This document shows positions 8,746 through 14,393 of a DNA stretch of 14,393 bases, one piece after another. The position numbers and the translations under genes were made by a program. The DNA lies in NCBI GenBank assembly GCA_048859965.1, contig JBLIZO010000082.1, positions 1-14,393 on the forward strand, in the 5' to 3' direction. Below the pieces are notes generated by a model. It did no database searches and had not been told where the DNA came from. It saw only the letters and a program-made list of their open reading frames with translations. This DNA comes from Fluviibacter sp048859965. GTDB taxonomy: Bacteria; Pseudomonadota; Gammaproteobacteria; Burkholderiales; Rhodocyclaceae. Each line of letters starts with the position of its first letter. The stretch's first letter is position 1.

Positions 8746-9966
8746 TCAGGCGGCTTCGACAAGCAAACCTTTCAGATACTCGCCTTCCGGCGCCGCCAGG
8801 CCCACCGGATGATCGCTGGATGCCATCAACCGACGCAGAATCCGCGCATCGCGACCGGCATCCGCCGCTGCGCTGGCGATGATCTTCTGGAACAGCTCGA
8901 CGCCGATACCCCCCGAACAGGAATACGTCATCATCAGCCCACCGGGTGCCAACAGCTTGAAGCCGAACAGATTAATGTCTTTATAAGCACGCGCCGCCTG
9001 ATCGGCATGCGCGGCCGATGGCGCAAACTTGGGTGGGTCGAGCACGATGAGATCGAACTTCTCACCCGCCTTGTGATACTCACGCAGAGCCTGAAACACG
9101 TCGGCATCTCGCCATTCGGCACGCGAAGCGTCCAGTTGCGGATTCATCGCCAGATTGGCTTTGGCCTGCGTCAATGCCGGACCCGACGAATCAATCGAGA
9201 CAATTGACGCCGCACCGCCAGCCAACGCCTGTAACGAGAAACCGCCGGTATAGCAGAAACAATTGAGCACGCGGCGCCCCTGCGCCAGGGTGCGTAGCAG
9301 CAGCCGGTTGTCGCGTTGGTCCAGATAAAACCCCGTCTTGTGGCCGCCGACCACATCCACACCGAAGCGCACGCCATGCTCGTCGATCTGAGGCAGGGCC
9401 GTGAGCGGTGTCGCATCCAACCCTTTGCCGGCTAACCAACCGGTCACCGATGTCAGACCTTCCAGCTTGCGCACGTCGGAATCCGACCGCTCATAGATTC
9501 GCTGGCAACCGGTCGCTTGCACCAGAGCGGCAACGATGGCATCGCGCCAGGCATCCGCGCCTGCGCTCGTTAACTGCAGCACCACCATAACGCCATAGCG
9601 GTCAGCGATCACGCCGGGCAGGCCATCGGCCTCGCCATGGATCAAGCGCTCGCCCGCCGGTTCGGCCTGCTCGCCACGCAAAACCGCCCAACCAGCTCGA
9701 CGTGCGACGGCCTGCGCCACACGCCGTTTAAAGAACGCATGATCGATCGTCTCATTGGCGTCAAAGGTCCACATGCGCGCCCGGATTTTCGATTCCGGGC
9801 TCCAGGCGGCACGCCCCATGGCGACACCGTGTTCGTCCTCGACCATCACCGTGTCGCCTGAACGAGCACGACCTTTGAGGGTTGCTACCGAACCCGCAAA
9901 AATCCAGGGGTGGCGACGACGAACGGAACCGGATTTACCGGCGTTCAAAATCAGTGTGGCGGTCAT
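8746..9966 (-). CDS. rlmI: 23S rRNA m5C1962 methyltransferase RlmI
   Basis: A 406-residue class I SAM-dependent methyltransferase with an N-terminal PUA RNA-binding domain (about 1-80, including RRRHPWIFAGSV) as in RlmI/YccW, which methylates C5 of C1962 in 23S rRNA. The catalytic half shows GFYLDQRDNR at 222-231, the SAM-binding loop NCFCYTGGFSLQAL at 235-248, LDPPKF at 309-314 and the YSCSGG motif at 348-353 with the presumed catalytic cysteine Cys350. Length agrees with E. coli RlmI (396). The start overlaps the xerC stop as ATGA, pointing to coupled translation. It differs from RsmB/F-type m5C enzymes by the PUA domain and the DPPKF motif. The exact target base is inferred from the family. 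Confidence 0.9.
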   Translation of the reverse strand: MTATLILNAGKSGSVRRRHPWIFAGSVATLKGRARSGDTVMVEDEHGVAMGRAAWSPESKIRARMWTFDANETIDHAFFKRRVAQAVARRAGWAVLRGEQAEPAGERLIHGEADGLPGVIADRYGVMVVLQLTSAGADAWRDAIVAALVQATGCQRIYERSDSDVRKLEGLTSVTGWLAGKGLDATPLTALPQIDEHGVRFGVDVVGGHKTGFYLDQRDNRLLLRTLAQGRRVLNCFCYTGGFSLQALAGGAASIVSIDSSGPALTQAKANLAMNPQLDASRAEWRDADVFQALREYHKAGEKFDLIVLDPPKFAPSAAHADQAARAYKDINLFGFKLLAPGGLMMTYSCSGGIGVELFQKIIASAAADAGRDARILRRLMASSDHPVGLAAPEGEYLKGLLVEAA

Positions 9967-10991
9967 GGGGCTCGATGATCTTCAGAATCGGGAGTGAATT
10001 GTTCGGCGGCGTCACGCGCCGCCGCGGTTTTAGTGCGATGCGCCCGTGGGTGAGCCTGATCGTACACCTGGGCCAGGTGCTGGAAATCAAGGTGGGTGTA
10101 GACCTGTGTCGAGGCAATACTGGCATGGCCCAGCATCTCCTGCACGGCGCGCAAATCGCCGGAACCCTGCAGCATATGGGTTGCAAACGAGTGACGCAAC
10201 TGGTGCGGATGTACACGCTGCGGCAGCCCCTGACGTTGACCGTGTCGTTGCAGTCGCAACTGAATCATGCGCGGGGTGATGCGTTTGCCCTGCTGGCCGA
10301 CAAAGAGGGCCGATTCTTCCGGCTGCGCGAATTGCGGGCGCGCATCAAGCCAAGCCGCAATCGCGTTCAATGCCGCCTTGCCCACCGGCACCACGCGGGT
10401 TTTGCTGCGTTTACCCAGTACGCGTATCTCGCCCTGGCGTAAGTCGGGCAGGCAATCCATATTCAAACCAACCAGTTCGGAAAGCCGTATACCGGACGAA
10501 TAGAAGAGTTCGTAGATCGCTTGATCGCGAGACTGCAGGCAGCGTTCGCGCTCGGCAGTCTTCGGATCTTGAGCGTCGGTTTCTTTTTCTGGTTTGAGCG
10601 GATTCAGCAAGCGGAAGGCTTCATCGACTGACAAGGCATCCGGCAAGCGCTTCGGATGCTTCGGCGCACGCAAACCTTCAGCCACATTGGCATCGAGCAC
10701 ACCACGGCGTGCCAGCCAGCTCAGGAGGCCGCGCCAGGCCGACAGTGTGCGGGCAATCGAACGACCGGATAAACCACCGGCGTGCAAACGTCCGACAAAG
10801 CGGCGCAAATCCAACGCCGTCAGTTGCGCCGGTGTCGCACCTGCCGCCAGCGTCTGCAGGCGGCGCAGATCACGCTCGTAATTGCTCAACGTATGCGGCG
10901 ACACGCGCCGCTGGTCACGCAACTCGGCCAGCCAATCCTCGGCACCCGGCCAGAGCGGCTCGCGCTCGATGGGTTGCCCGGTATTCGTCAT
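9963..10991 (-). CDS. xerC: Tyrosine recombinase XerC
   Basis: XerC works with XerD at the dif site to resolve chromosome dimers at division. The 342-residue protein has the SAM-like core-binding domain (about 12-100: SPHTLSNYERDLRRL) and the catalytic domain. Catalytic residues seen: Arg169 (SSGIRLSEL), a lysine in LGKRSKTR (192-199), His263 and Arg266 (HQLRHSFATHML), His289 (LGHASIAST) and the nucleophile Tyr298. It is longer than E. coli XerC (298): an insertion of about 15-20 residues rich in charged residues lies around 131-155 (PLKPEKETDAQDPKTAER), and there is a polar C-terminal tail. XerC rather than XerD is supported mainly by its place after dapF and DUF484, the arrangement known from other proteobacteria. 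Confidence 0.92.
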   Translation of the reverse strand: MTNTGQPIEREPLWPGAEDWLAELRDQRRVSPHTLSNYERDLRRLQTLAAGATPAQLTALDLRRFVGRLHAGGLSGRSIARTLSAWRGLLSWLARRGVLDANVAEGLRAPKHPKRLPDALSVDEAFRLLNPLKPEKETDAQDPKTAERERCLQSRDQAIYELFYSSGIRLSELVGLNMDCLPDLRQGEIRVLGKRSKTRVVPVGKAALNAIAAWLDARPQFAQPEESALFVGQQGKRITPRMIQLRLQRHGQRQGLPQRVHPHQLRHSFATHMLQGSGDLRAVQEMLGHASIASTQVYTHLDFQHLAQVYDQAHPRAHRTKTAAARDAAEQFTPDSEDHRAP

Positions 10992-11001
10992 CGGAAGTTG
11001 G

Positions 11002-11664
11002 TCAGGCTCTCAGCACGCGCGCCAGCGCAGCAGCGATGACATCGCCCAGACGTTCTATGTAGAGCGTGCCCATACCGGCAACGAAACGTTCTGCATCATC
11101 CGAACCCATCGCCAGAAGCCCCAGCGTATGCCCGTCAAAACGCAACGGCACCAGCGCCATCGAAGCAATGCTTTCACTCTCGCCACCAAACCAGGCAGCC
11201 ACTTCGCCGGTGCGTACGCTGCCAGTGACCGGATGATGCATTGCCGACACTTCCTTGACGAGCTCGGCGCTGACCGGCGTACAAACATCGTGCCCCAGAT
11301 TGGCAGCACCTTCTCCCCACAAACGTAACCGCGCCTGCGGCACACCGAAATCCTCGGCCAACGATTTCAACACGATGCCCACCATCTGATCCAGCCGATT
11401 GGCGCAGACCAGCGCGATCGTCAGTTGGTGCATACGCGCACCCAATGCGTCATTGGTTTCACCGACACCGAGCAGCTCACCGAGGCGATGCTCCAGCAGG
11501 CGATTCTTCTCGCGCAGATTGATCATCTGACGTTCGGCCAGTGAGATCGTACGACCGCTATAGGGATGCGCAATTTCGACCTGATTGAAGAACTCGGCTT
11601 GCTCCTCGAAAATTTCCGGATGGGCCTTTAAGTACTCCAGTACCGCTTCACGCGTCACGCTCAT
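11002..11664 (-). CDS. DUF484 family protein
   Basis: A 220-residue cytoplasmic protein of the DUF484 family (E. coli relative YigA). The N-terminus VLEYLKAHPEIFEEQAEFF is the family hallmark, followed by a helical, probably coiled-coil stretch ISLAERQMINLREKNRLLEHRL (about 40-61). The remainder (about 75-220) looks like a GAF-type fold, with ALVPLRFDGHTLGLLAMGS as its most typical strand-turn segment. No catalytic residues can be assigned and the molecular function is not established. It overlaps dapF by 4 bases (ATGA) and is followed 10 bases later by xerC. The dapF-DUF484-xerC order is widely kept in gamma- and betaproteobacteria, which suggests a link to cell wall or chromosome-dimer work, but that is inference. 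Confidence 0.9.
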   Translation of the reverse strand: MSVTREAVLEYLKAHPEIFEEQAEFFNQVEIAHPYSGRTISLAERQMINLREKNRLLEHRLGELLGVGETNDALGARMHQLTIALVCANRLDQMVGIVLKSLAEDFGVPQARLRLWGEGAANLGHDVCTPVSAELVKEVSAMHHPVTGSVRTGEVAAWFGGESESIASMALVPLRFDGHTLGLLAMGSDDAERFVAGMGTLYIERLGDVIAAALARVLRA

Positions 11665-12494
11665 AGCTCAATCTCTCCAGTAAATACGGTGACGGCCGGA
11701 CCCGTCATGATGACCGGCTGACCGACGCCAGACCAGGCAATATTCAGATCGCCGCCGCGCGTTTGCACACGCACGGGGGAATCCAGCAAACCGCGACGGA
11801 TACCCGACACCACAGCAGCACATGCACCCGTGCCACAGGCCAGCGTCTCGCCCGCACCGCGCTCATACACGCGCAAACGAATGTTGTGACGATCCAGCAC
11901 CTGCATAAAACCCGCATTCACACGCTGCGGAAAGCGCGCATGATTTTCAATCTGTGGGCCTTGCACCGCCACAGGCGCTGTCTCGGTATCGGCCACCACC
12001 GTCACCGCATGCGGGTTGCCCATCGACACCACACCAATCACAAGCGACGTGCCATCCGGCAGTTGTAACGACTGCTCGGCCGCATCGGAATCGGATTCAA
12101 AGGGAATTTCTGCCGGCGAGAAACGGGGCTGCCCCATATCAACGGTGACCAATCCGTTTGCTTCTAAGCGCGGATGAATAATGCCGCGCTTGGTTTCCAC
12201 CACAATCGCTGATTTATCGGTGAGCCCTTGATCGTGCACAAAGCGCACAAAACAACGCGCACCATTACCGCACTGTTCCACCTCGCTACCATCGGCGTTG
12301 AAGATGCGATAGCGAAAGTCCGCACCCGGTGTCTCGGGCGGCTCAACCAGTAAAAGCTGATCAAAACCCACGCCCATGTGGCGATCGCCCAATGCGCGGA
12401 TCGTCTCCGGCGTGAGTTCAACGTACTGACGCATGCCATCGATGACCACAAAATCGTTACCGAGGCCGTGCATTTTGGAAAATTTGATTTTCAT
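11661..12494 (-). CDS. dapF: Diaminopimelate epimerase
   Basis: DapF converts LL-diaminopimelate to meso-diaminopimelate, used both in peptidoglycan crosslinks and as LysA substrate. It is a cofactor-free two-cysteine racemase. The 277-residue length is normal (about 274-276). The two halves each carry their cysteine: Cys75 in EQCGNGARC and Cys220 in GETLACGTGAC. The N-terminus KMHGLGNDFVVID (7-19) and the segment SMGNPHAV (157-164) are also typical. It begins in a 4-base ATGA overlap with the end of the acyltransferase gene and ends in the same kind of overlap with DUF484, so translation of the three is probably coupled. Confidence 0.97.
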   Translation of the reverse strand: MKIKFSKMHGLGNDFVVIDGMRQYVELTPETIRALGDRHMGVGFDQLLLVEPPETPGADFRYRIFNADGSEVEQCGNGARCFVRFVHDQGLTDKSAIVVETKRGIIHPRLEANGLVTVDMGQPRFSPAEIPFESDSDAAEQSLQLPDGTSLVIGVVSMGNPHAVTVVADTETAPVAVQGPQIENHARFPQRVNAGFMQVLDRHNIRLRVYERGAGETLACGTGACAAVVSGIRRGLLDSPVRVQTRGGDLNIAWSGVGQPVIMTGPAVTVFTGEIEL

Positions 12495-13426
12495 GTTTTG
12501 GATTCTACCTGCGCAACAGGTGAACGCGGCGCCTCTTCAATGTTGCCACGCGGTGCTTTATACCGGTTATACCCCCACAGATACTGCGTCGGGCAACGGC
12601 GGATCAGATGCATCAGGCTCTCGTTGATCGCGGCAGCAGTCGCTTCCAGATCATCAAGCGGCAACGGCGCTGTCGGCGCTGCGCAGGTCAACACGAAGCC
12701 TTCGCCGTGTGGCAGGCGCTCGGCAAAGGCAAAGATGACGCCGGCACCGGTTTGCGCCAGCCGCACCGCCAAGGTCATGGTGTACGCCGGTTGTCCGAAC
12801 CAGGGCAACCAGGCGCCCTGACCGGCGGCCGGCACCTGGTCGGGCAACAGCCCCACCGACTCACCCGACTTGAGGGCGCGGATCAATCGGCGCACGCCCG
12901 ACAAATCGGCTGGCGCCACCTGCATGCCAACACGTGTACGGCCTGCACGCAGAATCGATTCGGCCCAGGCCTGGCGGGGCTTACGGAAGAGTACCGTGAT
13001 CGGCGTTGCGTCGGCATGGCTGGCCGCGTATTGCGCGGTGATTTCAAAACAGCCCAGGTGCGGCGTCAAAAAGAGAATGCCTTTGCCTGCCGCCCGTGCC
13101 GCCTGAACATGCGCCCAACCCTCGACACGCACGATCTTGGGCAGAATCGTTGCGCGCGGTTGCAGCCAGAGCCAGGGCAACTCGGCAATGGCTCTGCCAG
13201 CTTCCTGCTGCGCCTGAATGCTGATACGCGCTGCTTCGGCTGCGCCCACCGCCTGGGTCAGATTGGCATCGAAGTGCCGACGATAACTGCCCGACAACCG
13301 GTAAACAGCACGACCGGCGAGCGCCCCCAACCCCTGCAGCACCCCCAATGGCAACCGCGCCAACAAACGCACCGAACCGAGATACACCCGGTATTTAAAC
13401 GGCAGTCGATCAGTTGCAGAAGACAT
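12491..13426 (-). CDS. lpxL: Lipid A biosynthesis acyltransferase (LpxL/LpxM family)
   Basis: A 311-residue member of the HtrB/LpxL family that transfers a secondary acyl chain from acyl-ACP to the lipid A precursor at the inner membrane. Seen: an N-terminal hydrophobic stretch (about 14-40) that anchors these enzymes, the catalytic HX4E motif His123-Glu128 in TPHLGCFE, the conserved GLLPDQVP segment (about 203-210), and YLWGYNRYK near residues 283-291. Whether it acts as the lauroyl- or the myristoyl-type enzyme, and its chain length, cannot be told; the symbol is by family. It is the first gene of the minus-strand run and is divergent from metK across a 228-base gap, an arrangement common in betaproteobacteria as I recall it. 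Confidence 0.9.
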   Translation of the reverse strand: MSSATDRLPFKYRVYLGSVRLLARLPLGVLQGLGALAGRAVYRLSGSYRRHFDANLTQAVGAAEAARISIQAQQEAGRAIAELPWLWLQPRATILPKIVRVEGWAHVQAARAAGKGILFLTPHLGCFEITAQYAASHADATPITVLFRKPRQAWAESILRAGRTRVGMQVAPADLSGVRRLIRALKSGESVGLLPDQVPAAGQGAWLPWFGQPAYTMTLAVRLAQTGAGVIFAFAERLPHGEGFVLTCAAPTAPLPLDDLEATAAAINESLMHLIRRCPTQYLWGYNRYKAPRGNIEEAPRSPVAQVESKT

Positions 13427-13452
13427 GAACGGCGATCAATGAAGACGGCGGG

Positions 13453-13481
13453 TTGACGTGAAATGATTTTGCAGACAGAAT
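13453..13481 (+). promoter_or_regulatory. Candidate sigma-70 promoter of metK
   Basis: TTGACG (13453-13458, 5 of 6 consensus) and CAGAAT (13476-13481, 4 of 6) are separated by 17 bases, the best spacing. Transcription would start near 13488, only a few bases before the first hairpin of the metK leader, which supports the call. Confidence 0.5.
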
Positions 13482-13485
13482 TATC
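13480..13485 (-). promoter_or_regulatory. Candidate -10 of the lpxL-dapF-xerC operon
   Basis: On the minus strand the sequence reads TGC-GATAAT, an extended -10 with 5 of 6 consensus bases. A weak TTGTCG lies 19 bases upstream (13509-13504). A start near 13473 would give a leader of about 47 bases. It overlaps the metK -10 element on the other strand. Called by eye. Confidence 0.35.
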
Positions 13486-13574
13486 GCAGACCGCCGAGTT
13501 AATACGACAACTTGCAGGGCGGGGTGCACCGAAAGCGGTGGCCGAATCTGCTAAAGCGTCCCTCGCTCGAACCG

Positions 13575-13642
13575 ATCCCCGGAGCAGGACACGCCCCCCG
13601 GCAGTAGTTAGCCGGATCACGTCCACCGGGGATTTGTTGTTT
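13575..13642 (+). terminator. Terminator-like hairpin before metK (attenuator candidate)
   Basis: A perfect 8-bp outer stem (ATCCCCGG 13575-13582 with CCGGGGAT 13626-13633) encloses GGAC/GTCC (13587-13590, 13621-13624) and an inner CCGGC/GCCGG hairpin (13598-13602, 13611-13615). It is followed by TTGTTGTTT (13634-13642), the same nine bases that follow the mrcA terminator. It ends 3 bases before the metK ribosome binding site. Confidence 0.5.
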
Positions 13643-13644
13643 CT

Positions 13645-13648
13645 GGAG
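13645..13648 (+). promoter_or_regulatory. metK ribosome binding site
   Basis: GGAG lies 6 bases before the metK ATG and fixes that start. It is just outside the terminator-like hairpin, so control by termination is likelier than direct masking of the site. Confidence 0.8.
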
Positions 13649-13654
13649 TAACCC

Positions 13655-14393
13655 ATGAGCGAATACCTCTTTTCATCCGAGTCCGTCTCGGAAGGCCACC
13701 CCGATAAAGTTGCGGATCAAATCTCTGATGCCATCCTCGACGCCATCCTGGCCGAAGACCCCACCGCACGCGTTGCCTGCGAAACCCTGGTTTCGACCGG
13801 TCTCGTCGTGATCTCGGGTGAAATCACCACCAAAGCCCACATCAACTACCGTGAAATCGCCCAGGACACCGTGCGCCGCATCGGTTACGACAACTCGGAC
13901 ATCGGCTTCGACTACAAGTCGTGCGCCATCCTGACCGCGATTAACCGCCAGAGCCCGGACATCGCCCAGGGCGTGAACGAAGGCGAAGGCATCGATCTGG
14001 ATCAGGGCGCCGGTGACCAGGGCCTGATGTTCGGTTATGCCTGCCGCGAAACCCCGACGCTGATGCCGTTCCCGATTTTCTACGCCCACCGCATCATGCA
14101 ACGTCAGGCCGACCTGCGCCGCGACGGCCGCCTGCCTTGGCTGCGCCCGGATGCCAAGAGCCAGCTCACCGTGCGTTACGTGGACGGCAAGCCGGTCGCT
14201 ATCGATACCGTCGTAGTCTCGACCCAGCATGACGCCGATGTGACCCACAAGCAGATCGAAGAAGCCGTGATCGAAGAGATCATTAAGCCGGTGCTGCCTG
14301 CCGAGTTTATCAACGACAAGATCCGTTATCTGATCAACCCGACCGGCCGTTTCGTGGTCGGTGGCCCACACGGCGACTGCGGCCTGACCGGCC
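13655..14393 (+). CDS. metK: S-adenosylmethionine synthetase (3' end outside window)
   Basis: MetK makes S-adenosylmethionine from methionine and ATP in the cytoplasm; it supplies the methyl donor used by RlmI and the radical-SAM cofactor of ThiC. The frame runs to the window edge, showing 246 of about 385-390 residues. Seen: GHPDK at 14-18 in the N-terminal domain (ATP/Mg binding), the signature GAGDQG at 118-123, and the phosphate-binding GGPHGDCGLTG at 236-246, cut by the end of the window. The start is secured by a GGAG ribosome binding site and by the family-typical opening SEYLFSSESVSEGHPDK. The structured leader upstream suggests expression is controlled at the RNA level. Identification is certain. 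Confidence 0.97.
   Translation, partial: MSEYLFSSESVSEGHPDKVADQISDAILDAILAEDPTARVACETLVSTGLVVISGEITTKAHINYREIAQDTVRRIGYDNSDIGFDYKSCAILTAINRQSPDIAQGVNEGEGIDLDQGAGDQGLMFGYACRETPTLMPFPIFYAHRIMQRQADLRRDGRLPWLRPDAKSQLTVRYVDGKPVAIDTVVVSTQHDADVTHKQIEEAVIEEIIKPVLPAEFINDKIRYLINPTGRFVVGGPHGDCGLTG

Larger units (their letters stand above)
13488..13654 (+). ncRNA. Structured 5' leader of metK, candidate cis-regulatory RNA
   Basis: About 165 bases between the predicted start and metK are non-coding and rich in complementary segments. Hairpin 1: 13491-13500 with 13509-13522 (CCGCC/GGCGG plus a 5-bp upper stem, with GCAG 13514-13517 bulged). Hairpin 2: CACCG/CGGTG at 13527-13540. The bulged GCAG can pair with CTGC at 13548-13551, which would form a pseudoknot. 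Hairpin 3 is the terminator-like element listed separately. The GGCGGGG at 13518-13524 can pair either back with hairpin 1 or forward with CCCCG 13577-13581 of the terminator arm, the layout expected of an attenuator. It does not show the conserved core of the SAH riboswitch or of SAM-I or SAM-II as I know them. Folding was done by hand; the ligand, if any, is unknown. Confidence 0.5.

Noticed and set aside
12608..13456. 282-codon + strand open frame across the lpxL gene
   Set aside because: The minus strand carries the HX4E and YLWGYNRYK motifs of the acyltransferase; the + strand translation has no recognisable features.
13488..13654. The metK leader as a SAH riboswitch
   Set aside because: SAH riboswitches usually precede ahcY and show a conserved GAGGAGCGxTGC core with a later GGCTCGG; neither block is found here.
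13673..14371. 232-codon minus-strand open frame opposite metK
   Set aside because: The + strand encodes unmistakable MetK with its signature motifs; the antisense frame is a shadow.

Overview
The window is a gene-dense, GC-rich stretch of a proteobacterial chromosome. The protein sequences and gene partners (thiC, a ClC antiporter, PBP1A, cyaY-lptM-lysA, and lpxL-dapF-DUF484-xerC divergent from metK) look betaproteobacterial. A Rhodocyclales-like host is my best guess, from recalled gene order and not from a search. No insertion sequence, phage gene, CRISPR array, tRNA or rRNA is visible. The longest stretch without a gene is about 230 bases, so this is core chromosome and not an accessory island.

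Left part (1-5000, + strand): the 3' two thirds of thiC (thiamine pyrimidine synthesis), a ClC-type H+/Cl- antiporter 7 bases behind it, then mrcA for the peptidoglycan synthase PBP1A. mrcA carries an in-frame TAG at 2871-2873, just before the glycosyltransferase catalytic motif. The rest of its frame is open and well conserved. A strong hairpin terminator follows mrcA and lies inside the 3' end of the convergent cyaY gene.

Middle (4965-6936): cyaY (frataxin, - strand) diverges from lptM (small lipoprotein chaperone of the LPS translocon) and lysA (diaminopimelate decarboxylase).

Right part (6933-13426, - strand): seven closely packed genes, read from high to low coordinates: lpxL-type lipid A acyltransferase, dapF, DUF484, xerC, rlmI, an EamA drug/metabolite transporter and an AEC-family transporter. 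Three junctions are 4-base ATGA overlaps. The first four gene types, with lptM and cyaY, resemble the E. coli cyaY-lptM-dapF-DUF484-xerC neighbourhood, but split and re-ordered.

Far right (13427-14393, + strand): a promoter, a roughly 165-base GC-rich leader with strong hairpins, and the first 246 codons of metK (S-adenosylmethionine synthetase). The leader ends in a terminator-like hairpin just before the metK ribosome binding site. It looks like a transcription-attenuation or riboswitch-type control element, and I do not recognise it as one of the SAM or SAH riboswitch classes I know.

Functional themes are cell envelope building (PBP1A, LpxL, LptM, DapF supplying meso-diaminopimelate) with LysA converting the same diaminopimelate to lysine, and S-adenosylmethionine supply and use (MetK, ThiC, RlmI). 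The two points most worth a second look are the metK leader and the amber codon in mrcA.
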